Source: Riptortus pedestris (taxonomy: Eukaryota; Arthropoda; Insecta; Hemiptera; Alydidae). From it: 64,000 nt of DNA. A model generated the notes under the pieces. It did not search any database and was not told the DNA's origin. It worked only from the letters and a program-made list of their open reading frames with translations. Below, in pieces: positions 12,390-23,910 of this stretch. Location: NCBI GenBank assembly GCA_019009955.1, contig CM032230.1, positions 31,044,501-31,108,500 of the forward strand, given 5' to 3'. Every line of letters starts with the position of its first letter. The first letter of the stretch is position 1. The translations under genes were made by a program, and so were the position numbers.

Positions 12390-12450
12390 AATTATTATTT
12401 ATTAACGTCCACTTTTTACAACTAAGATTAATTGGGAAGGGTTATCTACA
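12390..12450 (-). mobile_element. SINE 3'-end fragment
   Basis: TTATTATTTATTAACGTCCACTTTTT followed by GATTAATTGGGAAGGGTTATCTACAG is the reverse of the family's 3' part. It then runs into an unrelated palindrome (12434-12487). Confidence 0.65.
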
Positions 12451-12735
12451 GCTCAATGAAAAATGTTTTTCATTGGAGGCCCTTCCCATCTGATTTGAAG
12501 AATCTATAAATAAATAAAATAGATAAACGTTAAAGCAAATATGATATAAGGTATTGTAAAATATGGGGGTCCTTTCCTTTAGAGGCAAAATTAATCACAC
12601 AGAAACACATACATAAAAATCAGAGTAAGGGTATTTCTAAGACGTTAATAAGTAAATAATATTAAGCGAACTAAGTATATCAAATAAATATAAAATATAT
12701 CAAAAATAAAAGCCATAAACTCATTTTATTACGAG

Positions 12736-12748
12736 GGGGGGGGGGGGT
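12736..12748. repeat. Poly(G) tract
   Basis: An uninterrupted G run of about 11-12 bases in otherwise AT-rich DNA (12490-12870), in which nothing else was recognised. Confidence 0.7.
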
Positions 12749-12874
12749 TGAGTCGAACATCGAGAAGGGTTAATGAGAAAACGAATGGTGTTAAAGGTAC
12801 AAATTCAAACGAATTCCGTAATCTAAGCAGATTTTGATTTTACCTTACCACCTATTACCTATTTCTATTCTAAC

Positions 12875-13195
12875 AAAAAGTCCGTCACGCGGTGGCTGTA
12901 TAAACTAAGCAGATTTCCCACGCAAAGCTTTACAATAGAGAAATTTCACGAGTGCCGAACAGTTACAGAAACAGCCAAACTAGCTTTTAGCGGAAACTCA
13001 CGACTAGAACCGAAATTAGCCGATCTCATCCGTCCGTTGTCTGCACACGCTGAATAAAAATGCAAATATTTCGGTTAATATTCAAGATAGAGAATAAAAG
13101 TAATACCAATATTTATAGTACATTTAATTTGCAATAAGATCGATTATATACAATTTTTCGTTCCGACGTATATTAGCGGAGATATTTTGTATTAT
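12875..13195 (-). mobile_element. Family A, 3' half only
   Basis: Starts with AAAAAGTCCGTCACGC and AAGCAGATTTCCCACG, and continues to the GTTCCGACGTATATTAGCGGAG block, where similarity stops. The TA tract and 5' hairpin are absent. It belongs to the subfamily with CGAACAGTTACAGAAAC, also seen at 13968 and 63300. Confidence 0.8.
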
Positions 13196-13657
13196 AATAT
13201 TTCATAACTACTTTCTGGAATGAATATAATCATTGCTATTTCTTTACATTTAATATAACCCTTACCTGCAGAGAACTTAATTCACATTTTGAGCATAATT
13301 CATTCATATATTTTATTTATTAAAATTTACTGCCAGTATCCTTGGTAAGCATGTTTGTCCAATTCAACATATCTCGATCATATAATTCCAATGCTATATA
13401 GAAAAACGTAAGAAAAAGCTTTTAATTTAGCTTAAAAGTCTAACATATTAATTAAATAATTCTACTAATATATTTAATAGATAATTAAATCTGTAGAATT
13501 AATTTCATTAGTTTTTATTAAAATACTCGAGCAGTAATTTTATAGCCTCAATCCCTTCAAGACGCCAAATTTCTAGACCTCGCATATTCTCTGTATATTG
13601 CACAAGCAAGGATTATTTCTGAATTGTTCCCGCAGAATAGCGTACATTTAGAAGTGT

Positions 13658-13904
13658 ACATAAATTAAGTTAAGTGAGGGGCTCAGGTTGGCCGTGCGAG
13701 TTAATGCGTTGGTCGTCATCTCGCGTGATAGACCTAGGGTCGCCCTGGGCAGTAGAAATTTATTTAGTGACGGAATTCATTAAATAAACTCCTTAGTCCC
13801 ACCCTGACTAGAAAAGGGTAGTAACCTGTAGATAACCCGTCCCGATTAGATATAGTAGCATCAAGTGGACGTAAATAATAATAATAAACATAAATTAAGT
13901 TAAG
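13658..13904 (+). mobile_element. tRNA-headed SINE, complete, with 17-bp target duplication
   Basis: A tRNA-like head (GGTTGGCCGTGCGAGTTAATGCGTTGG, resembling box A of a Leu/Ser-type tRNA) is followed by a damaged box B region, the family body (GCAGTAGAAATTTATTTAGTGACG, CACCCTGACTAGAAAAGGG, GTAACCTGTAGATAACCC) and the tail AGTGGACGTAAATAATAATAATAA. The direct repeat ACATAAATTAAGTTAAG (13658-13674 and 13888-13904) is perfect over 17 bp, as expected for target-primed retrotransposition. Such SINEs are transcribed by RNA polymerase III and mobilised by a LINE in trans; the partner LINE is not identifiable here. Confidence 0.9.
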
Positions 13905-13967
13905 GAATAATAGCGATTCCTAAATATTTATAATAATTTAAGATGTAAGTCCATAAAACTACTATTT

Positions 13968-14411
13968 AAAAAAGTCCGTCACGCAGGGACTGCGTAAACT
14001 AAGCAGATTTCCTACGTGAAGATATACAATAGAGAAATCTCCATACGAGAGCCGAACAGTTACGGCAAAGGGCCGAACTAGCTTTTGGTGGGAAATTTAG
14101 TCATCCGTTACGGCCCAAATTTAATAAAAATGCAAATATCTCGGTTAATATTCAAGATAGAGAATAAATGTATATGGCAATATTTATAGTAAATTTAATT
14201 TTAAATAAGATTGGTTTCATACAATTTTTTGATCCGACGTATGGTAACAGAGATATTTCGAATTTTCGCAACGTCCCCCTTAAACTCCCCCCCCCCTCCC
14301 ACTGGTCCGATTTCAGCCATTAGCGAACTTGATCTGTCTTTTTGCATAAAGCGTTTAAATATCGGGTTTGGTAACGATCAAAAAAAAATTGCGACCGTTA
14401 GAGCGTTAATA

Positions 14412-14462
<51 letters not shown>

Positions 14463-14586
14463 GAACGGACCTCTTTTTCGTGATTTCCTAGGTAGGATCA
14501 ATGGACATTTGAAGACAATTTTCGAAAATCGCGTCATGAGTACGACCTCAATAGCTGATTTTCCCTTAAGGGAAATCTGCTAAAAA
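13968..14586 (-). mobile_element. Family A, full length
   Basis: Both ends present: AAAAAAGTCCGTCACGCAGGGACTGCG on the left, GATTTTCCCTTAAGGGAAATCTGCTAAAA on the right. It has a C run in the conserved G-rich block (14288-14301) and (TA)n at about 14413-14456. The chance frame through the TA tract (14211-14483) is not a gene. Confidence 0.88.
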
Positions 14587-14589
14587 CAC

Positions 14590-15457
14590 CAATGAACCAC
14601 CGCCGTAGTAAGAGTAATACTTTGTCAATGCCTTCTAGAATTGCAAAAATTAAACTTCCCAGAATTAGTTAGCAGCGTATAATAGTAGGTTCTAAAATTA
14701 AATTAGACCATTAAAAGGTATGGCGATGTATATTTGATAAGCTTTCGTGTTAAAACACACTAACACTCTAAACGAATGTCTTTATATTCTCAGTAATTAT
14801 GTTGACTTTATTCTTGTCTACAGGCTATCAACAATTTGACTTTTCTAACCAAACATAACTTTTTCTATCTGGATATATAACCTTTATGACTGCGAAATAG
14901 AATCATAGTGTTGTGAGCCTTTCCATCAAATAATATGTACTTAAGATTGAACATGAATTATTAATTCGCTACCGTCACTTGCAGCCTTGGGTTATTCGGC
15001 AACAGATGATTTACTTTTCTAAAGTCATTTAGTATAAAGCTTCACAAAGTAGTTAGGACTGACATAATGGAGGAAACTCATCGCCTTGAGTGCTTTCAGT
15101 ATCGCAACCATTATTTTGAAATGTTCTTTTGCATAGCATTCTACGAATATTCAATCTCATGAATCTCATTTAGCATTAAATGACTATCTCATTAAAGACA
15201 AAAGGATCCACAAAGAGGGTTAATTGCTTGACAACATAAGAGGGTAGTAAACGAAAATAGAACGAAATCCTTTTACATAAGCTCTATATTTGAAAGTGGG
15301 GGATATATTTTATTTTGTTTTTCAAAACAAAGCCAAATTCTTGAAAACAAAAGGGTACATGAAAATCCCTAATTAAATTCATTGTGTAGGGAAATGTCTT
15401 ATTATTTGAAGAACCCAAGTAAAATGATTATATAAATAAAATGATTGTTCCTATATA

Positions 15458-15460
<3 letters not shown>
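14590..15460. other. AT-rich DNA without recognised content
   Basis: No repeat family, frame or splice pattern identified. Confidence 0.5.

Positions 15461-15462
<2 letters not shown>

Positions 15463-15519
<57 letters not shown>
15463..15519. repeat. (TA)n microsatellite
   Basis: About 28 TA units upstream of, but separate from, the next family A copy. Confidence 0.9.
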
Positions 15520-15522
<3 letters not shown>

Positions 15523-15621
15523 TCCCTCCTCCTGACCTTCTGGGCTCCTTCCTATGCCCTAGGAACTTAGCTTCAAATACATTGATATCGATGTACCTTA
15601 TCGATATGCCCTAGAAGTTTC

Positions 15622-15710
15622 ATATTGAGGTCGTACTCATGACGCGATTTTCGAAATTTTTCTTCAAACTTCCATCTATCCTACCCACGAAACTGAGGTC
15701 TGTTCAAAAC

Positions 15711-15766
<56 letters not shown>

Positions 15767-16207
15767 TATATATATAGTTATATATATTTGTCTGTTACCG
15801 CTCTAGCGGTCGCAATTTTTAACTTATCGTTACCAGGGGGACGGGGGGGGGGGGGGGGTTAGAGGGGGAGAATTTTGAAAATTCTTAATATCTCCGTTAT
15901 CATGCGTCGGATTGAACAATTGTATCATACTAATTGCACATTTAATGTCCTATAAATGTTATTATGTACATGTTTTCAATATCTTGATTATTAACTGTGA
16001 TATTTGCATTTTTTGGTTTTCGGTCCTCAGTAAACCCCCAATCATTCCATATTATCAATATTCCATTATGTTATGAAGCGCTTTATTTGAAGCTTAAATG
16101 CAAAATATTGTTCTCATTGAGCTTTTAATTTTTTAGATAAATGCAAAAACGTGACGCACGTGGGAAATCTGCTTAGTTAACGCAGCCCCTGCGTGATGGA
16201 CTTTTTT
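15622..16207 (+). mobile_element. Family A, subfamily 2, 5'-truncated
   Basis: Starts at CATATTGAGGTCGTACTCATGACGCG (first hairpin missing), carries TG/TA repeats at 15713-15786, an extreme G run at 15841-15858, the block TTCGGTCCTCAGTAAACCCCC, and a complete 3' end with CGTGGGAAATCTGCTTAGTTAACGCAGCCCCTGCGTGATGG. Confidence 0.85.
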
Positions 16208-16355
16208 CCGTGGTCTTGATAAGGCTTTTAATTTCACTTACCTCCTTTAGAACTTCCTCGGTGAATTGTTTTTGAGTCCAGCTTGTTCTGGAGATTCTGT
16301 TTCAAATACATCTATGACTATGCTGGGTAGTACAATAGTGCAGCTCAGATTCCCG

Positions 16356-16405
16356 CCAAAGAGAACTTTACTTCACGAGTTCACTACCAGAGCGCGCTAG
16401 TGCTA
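16356..16405 (+). repeat. Dispersed repeat (copy 1) with AGAGCGCGCTA core
   Basis: AAAGAGAACTTTACTTCACGAGTTCACTACCAGAGCGCGCTAGTG matches the reverse complement of 53966-54021 at roughly 70-80% by eye. Family unknown; it may extend further on both sides. Nothing else was recognised in 16410-16950 apart from a C run at 16533. Confidence 0.45.
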
Positions 16406-16955
16406 CGTCACATTTGGATTAAAGGGAGCTTAGTGAGTACATAGGTCTTACAGCCCTTCGGGATGCCTCGCGATTATTACTCTCTAAGAACCATTCACAT
16501 ACGGACTACAGCTGAGTGAACTAACCACAGATCCCCCCCCCGCCCCGTGTTTTAAGAGCCCTACCGGAGACAAGTCAATTCAGATCCTCCTTGGTTAACG
16601 TGGTTATACGTCGAGTGTATCACACTGTACGTAAAACTCTGATGACGAATCATTTCTCGATCGAGGGCGGCTAATGGTCTCTAAGGTGGAGCTGGAAAAA
16701 ATATACATATAAATGTTTGATGGTGATCCAGGTTCAGCATTCATACTACTCGAATGTTGGGCAGAAAATCATCAAGAACATACGAAACTCTTCTTCGAGT
16801 CGATATTAAATAGGAGTGCACTGGACATGTTTCGCTTTACCTAGTATTCTTCAGTAGCCCACTAACCTCCAACTCCCTAAACTTAAAAAAAAAATATGTA
16901 ATATAGGAGCCAGGCCTCTCGGAAGGCAATTGAATAGCATTTGAAAAAAAAAATA

Positions 16956-17190
16956 GGGCCTCAGGTTAGCCATGTGAGCTGTATGCGTTGACCTTTATCT
17001 CACATGGTAGTAACCTAGAGTGGCGAGTTCGATTCTTGCCTGGGCAAAGGAAATTATTTAGTAACGAAATTCATTAAATAACATCCTGAAGTGCCACCCT
17101 GGCTAGAAAAGGGTGGTAACCTGTAGATAGCCTGTCCCAATTAGCCTTAGTTGCAAAAAGTGGACGTTAATAAATAATAATAATAATATA
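16956..17190 (+). mobile_element. tRNA-headed SINE, full length
   Basis: Head GGGCCTCAGGTTAGCCATGTGAG, box B GAGTTCGATTCTTGCC, body with CACCCTGGCTAGAAAAGGGTGG and GTAACCTGTAGATAGCC, tail GTGGACGTTAATAAATAATAATAATAA. A clear target duplication was not found. Confidence 0.88.
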
Positions 17191-17445
17191 CGATTTTTTT
17201 CTCCAAACGTTACAAAAGAAATCCTGACATATACCAGAAAAATCAAAAGACTCGCAATAACATCAATTTAATAAGAACCGAGGAACTAATAATGGTGTAG
17301 CTATATTTTAGCCGGAGTAGCCCGGAACAGAGCCGGCACTGATCAAACAAGACAAGGATTGGCAGACAGTTGGGCCCCGGTGATGACTCTTGTTCAAGCA
17401 GACGGAGCCCCTTCCAAACGGTGAATCACTGTTTGTTCTAATGAA

Positions 17446-17630
<185 letters not shown>

Positions 17631-17644
17631 TACATATCGCTCCC

Positions 17645-18325
17645 CACATTTCAATTTATTCTGTCCTTCTGAGTAAGCCAATAATAGCAGCAATAACAGC
17701 ATAAAAAATTCTTATTGACCAAAGAATAGCCCTTACCCCCCTCGTTAGCTTTAGTAACTTTAAAATACCAGGAAGTCATCTTGCCTCGTGAACGCATTTC
17801 ACAGGTTTGCCCATTCAATGTTTCCTTACTTATTCCTAGACTCGGTGAACGTCCAAGACCGTAGCCATCCTCTAGCTGCTTCCATCATCAAGCCAATGGG
17901 ATGTCAGCCTGCCTCTTTGCCTCACTTATACACCAACACTGAATACTTCTTGATTATCTGGATCGCATTTTTATGCCTTCGGAGGAACATTTGTCCTCGT
18001 TAAGCAGTAATGCCCTACTGTATCCCTCAGTTCTTGGTTGTACACGTATATTCAGAGATGGTCCTTTTCAGGAATATTTCATTTCCACACACGTCTACCC
18101 TTTATTAGCCGTGTTTCTCTGGGTAGGCTAGACTTAGGCTGATACACTACGGTGGCTTCTCGTACCTTTCAAGAATTAAATGAATAAATGATGACCCTGA
18201 AGAGCAAGAAATCCTTTACGTCTCACGGCTAATACCAATTGCAGCTTCATTGTTGATATGTTGCTCCACTAAGGGTACAAAATATTTAAATTCCTTTCAG
18301 GATGGAAAATATTGCAAGTTAAGTT
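17645..18325. other. Unrecognised DNA
   Basis: A 71-codon plus frame (17788-18003) shows no known domain. It lies next to the RT remnant and might belong to the same dead element, but nothing confirms this. Confidence 0.4.
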
Positions 18326-18329
18326 GACT

Positions 18330-18904
18330 TGCAGAGGATGCCGCCTGCTGCTCTTCATGTAGACGGTCGCTTCTTTCTTTATACTGAGTCCTCGGGCTGC
18401 TTCCATCAATTCTAACACTTCCACGACCTCCGTTAGTTCTGGGTAGGATATAGGAACGACATTCATGCCGTCCTCATGCTTGTACGTGTTGTCTTGTGCT
18501 TGCAGACCTTACCTCTCATACCTCGTCTGTCCCTCCTTCACCACGATACCCTCCGAGCTGTCGAGTCGGCTTCTTCGACATCCCTAGGGAGAGCTAGTCC
18601 CTCATCAATGTATTCCGGCCTCCAGAATCATAGGCCTGCTCTGGAAATCTATAAATAAACGATGCAGGCCAACATTGTACCCCAGAGACTTCTCCAGTAC
18701 GTGACGAACAGTGAATATTTGATCTATGGTAGCCCTTCTTCCCCTGACGCTGGTTTGGTACTCTCCGAATTCCCTCTGGCCGACACGCTTTCTGTTAATG
18801 GCTGTGGACAAAACCACGTTGGTTATACATAAATGAGAAACCCATTTGTAATTGGTCCAGTTAATATTTTCCTCTTTCTTATGTTGGACATACGATAGCT
18901 TCAT
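18330..18904 (-). pseudogene. Non-LTR retrotransposon reverse transcriptase remnant
   Basis: Two blocks of a LINE-type reverse transcriptase on the minus strand. In 18904-18605 the frame contains NWTNYKWVSHLC, FGEYQTSVRGRRATIDQIFT and LHRLFIDFQS, matching the palm region GEYQ-GFR-GRST-DQIFT...LFIDF of RT domains. A second block in 18466-18330 contains LTEVVEVLELMEAARGLSIK and ATVYMKSSRR, matching the conserved region that follows the YADD box. The YADD catalytic box itself is not readable between them, so the segment is deleted and frameshifted. Clade was not assigned. It is a dead fragment with no UTRs or target duplication visible. Confidence 0.75.
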
Positions 18905-18930
18905 TCCAATCCTATTGGATCACATCTTCT

Positions 18931-18938
18931 GAGTGTGT

Positions 18939-18978
<40 letters not shown>
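18931..18978. repeat. (TG)n microsatellite
   Basis: About 22 TG units with one interruption. Confidence 0.9.
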
Positions 18979-18981
<3 letters not shown>

Positions 18982-19179
18982 AGCTAACAAGATGAATGTG
19001 TTCCTCTCTACTTTACTCAGGAAACTGTACTTAAGGTTGAAACTATGTCAATCTTCACGAAGGCGGTACACTCCATATTTCACTAACTAAACAATTTATA
19101 TAATATTTCCAGAACTATTAGCAATTAGCACTCTAGTAAAAAAAAAATAATAACAGCGTCAAATGTAATTTTTGAAGTT

Positions 19180-19430
19180 ATGCTATATATATTACAAAGA
19201 CTTTTAAAGAAAAGGTCGATCGTCTGTTAAGTTGTTCACACTTGCTCTGGCTTTCTGCTCCAGAGGTCCTCGCATCCATAGGAATGCTAATTTTCGGCAA
19301 CTCTTTGGTAGCCTTCTTCAGGGTGCCCATTCCCACTACTGTTTTAAGTGCCCGTTCTATTCTGTTTCGTAGAAAAAAACCGCCGGTGCAATTGTGAAGA
19401 CTACTACTTATCAATTGATTAATGAGCAAC
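19180..19430 (-). pseudogene. Possible Penelope-like element 3' tail
   Basis: On the minus strand GGGCACCCTGAAGAAGGCTA, then GCCGAAAATTAGCATTCCTA and CTCTGGAGCAGAAAGCCAGA resemble the tail after the GIY-YIG domain of Penelope-like elements. The same phrase TGGAGCAGAnAGCC is present in the clearer remnant at 51705-52045. No endonuclease or RT motif is readable here, so the call is tentative. Confidence 0.4.
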
Positions 19431-19434
19431 TTCT

Positions 19435-21104
19435 AGCCAAGTTAAAAAAGGCAGTAATTTAACTATATGGTGTGATAAATTTGGCGCTCGTTTTAATTTT
19501 AAAAAACCTCAAATTAATATAAAGGGAAAAAATGATTTCTTCAAAACCAAATGGTATATTCCCTAGATCGGAAGAGAACTAGTTATAAGGTAAACATTAA
19601 AGGTAGAACTGTAAGAAGAAAACTAAATTTCATCCTCTTGGGAAAGTAAGTGGTCAGACAAGACAGAAACTTTAGTCTAATCAAATATAATATACTTAAC
19701 TTAAAGTTCAACTTGGAGAGGGGCTTCAACTCGATAAACCAACAATTTCTACACTTAAGTCTGCAGGTCCCTAAACGGATTTTGAAGTTAAGTGTCTGTA
19801 AGGGGAGTTGTAGAGCCGTATATAAAAAGGCAAGAGGCCTCCTTCAGAGGGGTTCTCCACAGTGATAGGAAGTGGTGTGTGAGGGCTACAGGTGAGGAGT
19901 GGATGGGATTAGCTTGGGATCGATGTTTAAGTGGTAGCTATCAGGAGTAGAGGGGTCTCACAAGCAACAGGTTACCTACCTATCTTGCCCCCAGCTCTCC
20001 CTATCGGCAGGCTCAGTCAACAACAAATATCAGCTTAAGACCACCTTAACCACCGTCTCCTCAAGCCCGCTTAACTTATATCTCAATCATTTGTACAAAC
20101 AACGCCTTTTACCTCTAAAGGCTATTTTCTTATAAGGCTCGGTATGATCTTTATACCGACCAAGGTATTTCAGGTCTTAGGCACTTGAATTGTTTACAAT
20201 TGTAGCAATAAGGAATAGCTATAACATTAAACATATCGCAGGTCCTGAGAGGACCTAACCTAAACCCCTTTTGAGCACTAATATATCTCTACAATGGCGA
20301 CTAGCCACTCCATGACTGCAAACATCACAGAAGTAAATCCGCTTCAAATGATGTGGTCAGGTATAATCATTGTCAGCAAACATAGACAACTTCAGCTGAT
20401 AGTCAAATGTGCTAAACCTACAACCTGAGTTTGCCACCTTCACTGACCTTTCTGGACTGATATACCCTTAAACAGAAATAGCCTTGAAGGTCGAAGTAGC
20501 AAAGTTCACTGCACGGTCTAAGCCACCAATAAATCCATAGGTCATCCGAAGCCCCTCTCGACTCAGACAACAATGGCGTAGACTGATCGGACAAAGGCTT
20601 ATGAGATGTAATGTCATATGCAAACATTAATCCCGATTTTTCTCTTTCAAAGTACCCTACATAAACAAGGATACTTGAAAAATAATCTAGGTATGACAAG
20701 TTCAATAGGATAAACTGAAATAGTGGCACTGGGGGTCCAATGGCTGCAAAGTGCTTTAGTCCTCACCAACGATCTGTAAAACAACTTTGCGAAAAAATGT
20801 TACATCAATATTGGAAAAAATCAAAATTTATCTATCTATGAAAAGTACAAAATGTAGGCCGAGCTAAACTAAAATCAATTCATACGCTTTGGAATAAAGG
20901 AAACTTGTGATCTCATCACCGTCTTTTCTCTATTTCTCTCACAATACTTTTCTCCACCCCTTTCCTAAGGCCATACCACTCAACCATTACCTAATATAGT
21001 CTTTATATATACATGAAATTGTTAAATGCCAAGTGTTACAATTATAAAATAAATATCATGTAGTTTAGGAGGTAAAATCATAAATCATGACCTCACACCG
21101 AAAT
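19435..21104. other. Unrecognised, moderately GC-rich DNA
   Basis: Contains frames of 71 codons (19650-19865, plus) and 103 codons (20418-20729, minus) with no motif, signal peptide or clear splice structure that I recognise. Could be a decayed mobile element or unique intronic DNA. Confidence 0.45.
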
Positions 21105-21245
21105 TATTTGCACACTTCTGACACGGTAAAAGTTCAATGAAGATAATATGTGGTATTTAAGCTTCCAATAAAGTAGTTCATGACTTAGGAGCTTATTTTT
21201 AACATAAAATTAGTAGGATTGGGGTATTAATGAAGGCTGCAAACT
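21105..21245 (-). mobile_element. Family A fragment, subfamily 2
   Basis: GGTAAAAGTTCAATGAAGATAATATGTGGTATTTAAGCTTCCAATAAAG and the AGTAGGATTGGGGTATTAATGAAGGC block, ending exactly where the next copy begins. First member of a three-copy head-to-tail cluster. Confidence 0.7.
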
Positions 21246-21796
21246 AAAAAGTCCATCAAGCATGGGCTGCGTTAACTAAGCAGATTTCCCCCGTGCGTTA
21301 CGTATTTGAATTTATCTCAAAACGAAAAAGTATAATGAGAACAATATTTGGTATTTAGGATTTAAATAATGGGCTTCACAAAACAACAGCTTATTGTTAA
21401 TATGACTTGAGTAGGAGTGGGGGTTTCCTGAAGGTCGAAAACAAATGCCCGATCTCGGTTAATAATTAAGATAATGAAAATACGTACATGACGACATTTA
21501 TAGAACATCACATTTTCAATAAGATTGATTCCAACCAAATTTTAGATCCGACGCATAATAACAGAGATATTTCGAATTTTCGAAGTTCCCCTCTAAACCC
21601 TCCCCCGACTTGTCCGATTCTACCCTGTAACAAACTCGATCTTCATTTCTACATAAAATGTTTAAATATCGAGTTTGGTATAGATCAGAAAAAACATTGC
21701 GACCCCTAAAGAGTTAACAGAACATTATATATACGGACTTCATTTTCGTCATATCCTATGGACATTTGAAGAAATTTGTTGAAACTCCCATCATGA
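21246..21796 (-). mobile_element. Family A copy, subfamily 2
   Basis: Left end AAAAAGTCCATCAAGCATGGGCTGCG, inverted repeat AAGCAGATTTCCCCCGTG, module with GGTATTTAGGATTTAAATAA, C-rich block, short TA tract; stops at GAAACTCCCATCATGAGT, so the 5' hairpin end is missing. Confidence 0.8.
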
Positions 21797-21898
21797 GTTA
21801 TTTAAGTTACATAAAAATGAACAGAACAATAATTACAGTATATTTTATGAACAAACAAATAACATGTTTATACAGCAAACTTCGATCAGCAGTTATTA

Positions 21899-22361
21899 TT
21901 AAAAGTCAGTCACGCAGGGGCTGCTTTAACTAAGCAGATTTCCCACGTTCGCAGATTTGCATCAATCTCAAAACTTAAAAGTTCATTGAGAACAATACTT
22001 GGCATTTAAGCTTCAAATAAAGTGCTTCATAACATAATAGAATATTGTTAATATGAGATGAGCAGGAGTGGGGCTTTAATGAGGGCAGAAAACAAAAAAA
22101 GGAAATATCTCAGTTAATAATCAAGATAGCGAAAAAATGTACATAACAACATTTATATAACATTGCATTTGCAATAAGATTGGTTCTATACAATTTTTCG
22201 ATCCGACGCATAATAACGGATATACTAAGACTTTTCGAAATTCTCCCCCTCTAACCCCCCACCCCTCCTCCTGGTCCGATTTCAGCAATTAAGGAGCTCG
22301 ATCTTTTTTTTATGTATAAAACGATTATATGTCACGCATGGTAACGATAAGAGTGTTGACA

Positions 22362-22430
<69 letters not shown>

Positions 22431-22556
22431 TTGAACGGACCTCATTTTCGTCATCTCCTGGGTAGGATCGATGGACATTTGAAGACAAATTTCGAAAATC
22501 GCGTCATGAGTACGACCTCAATAGCTGATTTCCCCTTGAAGGAAATCTGCTAAAAA
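21899..22556 (-). mobile_element. Family A, subfamily 2, full length
   Basis: Both ends present (AAAAGTCAGTCACGCAGGGGCTGC; GATTTCCCCTTGAAGGAAATCTGCTAAAAA), C-rich block at 22244-22270, (TA)n at 22364-22427. Frames through the TA tract are artefacts. Confidence 0.88.
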
Positions 22557-22559
22557 TAC

Positions 22560-23685
22560 AGTAGGAGAAACAATTTATGCTTTGCTAATGATATTGGTAA
22601 TATTGGATAGTAATATCGTATAGCTGTTTGCAATATAAGTTAGAGACCTAGCATCTCTCTAAATAATGTAAATTCAATCAACTCCTCATGTGTCGGAACA
22701 TTCTGCTCCTTCATTTTAAATTCAAAGCTATTGAGCTGGACTATATTTACTGGAATACCATTCAATACATTAATTTATCAGTCCTCTTATTTAAAATTCT
22801 TGAAAACTCAAAGATACTAAAGACATTTAGTGGAAGCTAAGATGCCAACCGCATAGAAGTAATGCCATTTTTCTAGAAGTTCTAAAGGAAGCAGGAGGAT
22901 ACAAAGAAGAAATAAATTCTAAAGGAATGCAAGAATGGATCTCATTAGTTCTCCATTAAAAAAAAACATAAACATGTATTTATTTATTACCTACTATAAA
23001 ATAAGCCAGCAATTAAATTCTTTATCGAGTAAAGTATTTGAAAGTAAAATATTATCCAAGAAACTTTCTGAAAGAAATCACATATTGGATGTGGTTCCAA
23101 TGACCTAGTAACCAAGCTCTGAAGGTAATCTGTCAAACTTCTAAATTCATAAGAGATTGAACGAGTTGTCTTACTTTTATTGATTGACCTAAACTCAGCA
23201 TAAAACAAAACAACATTATGATCATTATTAGTCCACTAATAAGTTTATTTATTTATTTTTATTCAGTCACATTTTTTACAATTTAAACGTAAGGTAAAAT
23301 GTATTTTATTCCCGATTACCTTTCACTAAAAGTAATCTGATAAGCATTCTTCAAAGTCTGAAATAACTCGTGATTTAAAGCTATTTGGTCATGGAATTGC
23401 AATGTTCGCCACTTATTCATATCTATTATGACCATATTTGCCCAAGGTATCCCACACATCTCAAACATCAATTGACTTTTTACGATTGTAGGTAACATTA
23501 TTAATAAACGGCATTTTATATGGAAACTTCTTCCAGTGTTAAATGTAGCAAGAAATTTGTTTAATACACAGGTATGTTACGCAGAGGTACTTAATATTTT
23601 TTGTGCACATTTAATGCCTCAAATATGTAATTTAGACCATTATCTCGGCCCTAGACTAAACAATTAAAAATTTGTTTATGGCCTT
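22560..23685. other. AT-rich DNA without recognised content
   Basis: Short minus-strand frames (22987-23208, 23316-23498) show no motif. The latter (…CGIPWANMVIIDMNKW…) reads slightly protein-like, but no splice sites or family support it. Confidence 0.45.
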
Positions 23686-23686
23686 T

Positions 23687-23830
23687 CGTAATGAAATTTA
23701 TTTATTTATTACTATGCACTTTGTGCTACACGGATAATTGGCAAAGGTTATCTACAGGTGACCACCTAAAGGATTTTTATTTAATGAGTTCGTCGTTAAA
23801 TAAATTCCTACTGCCCGTAATGAGATTTTA
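23687..23830 (-). mobile_element. SINE, 5'-truncated, with target duplication
   Basis: Reverse-oriented tail and body (TTTATTTATTA, TAATTGG, GGTTATCTACAGG, TTAATGAGTTCGTC, TTAAATAAATTCCTACTGCCC). Flanked by CGTAATGAAATTTA (23687-23700) and CGTAATGAGATTTTA (23816-23830), a near-perfect ~14-bp duplication. The head and part of the body are missing. Confidence 0.75.
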
Positions 23831-23910
23831 TTTTAGGAGGAAATATTAAACATCTGTGTTACAAAAGGATAAAATTAACACATTTCTTGAAAATATTCTT
23901 TTACTTCTTT

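Noticed and set aside
14211..14483. Ile-Tyr rich frames here and at 22282, 29418, 41402, 43669, 44956, 56679
   Set aside because: Translations of TA microsatellites joined to family A sequence.
16640..16665. Hammerhead ribozyme core (CTGATGACGAA)
   Set aside because: The conserved GAAA and the flanking stems were not found.
20418..20729. 103-codon minus frame as a protein gene
   Set aside because: No recognised motif, no splice signals checked positive, composition not distinctive.
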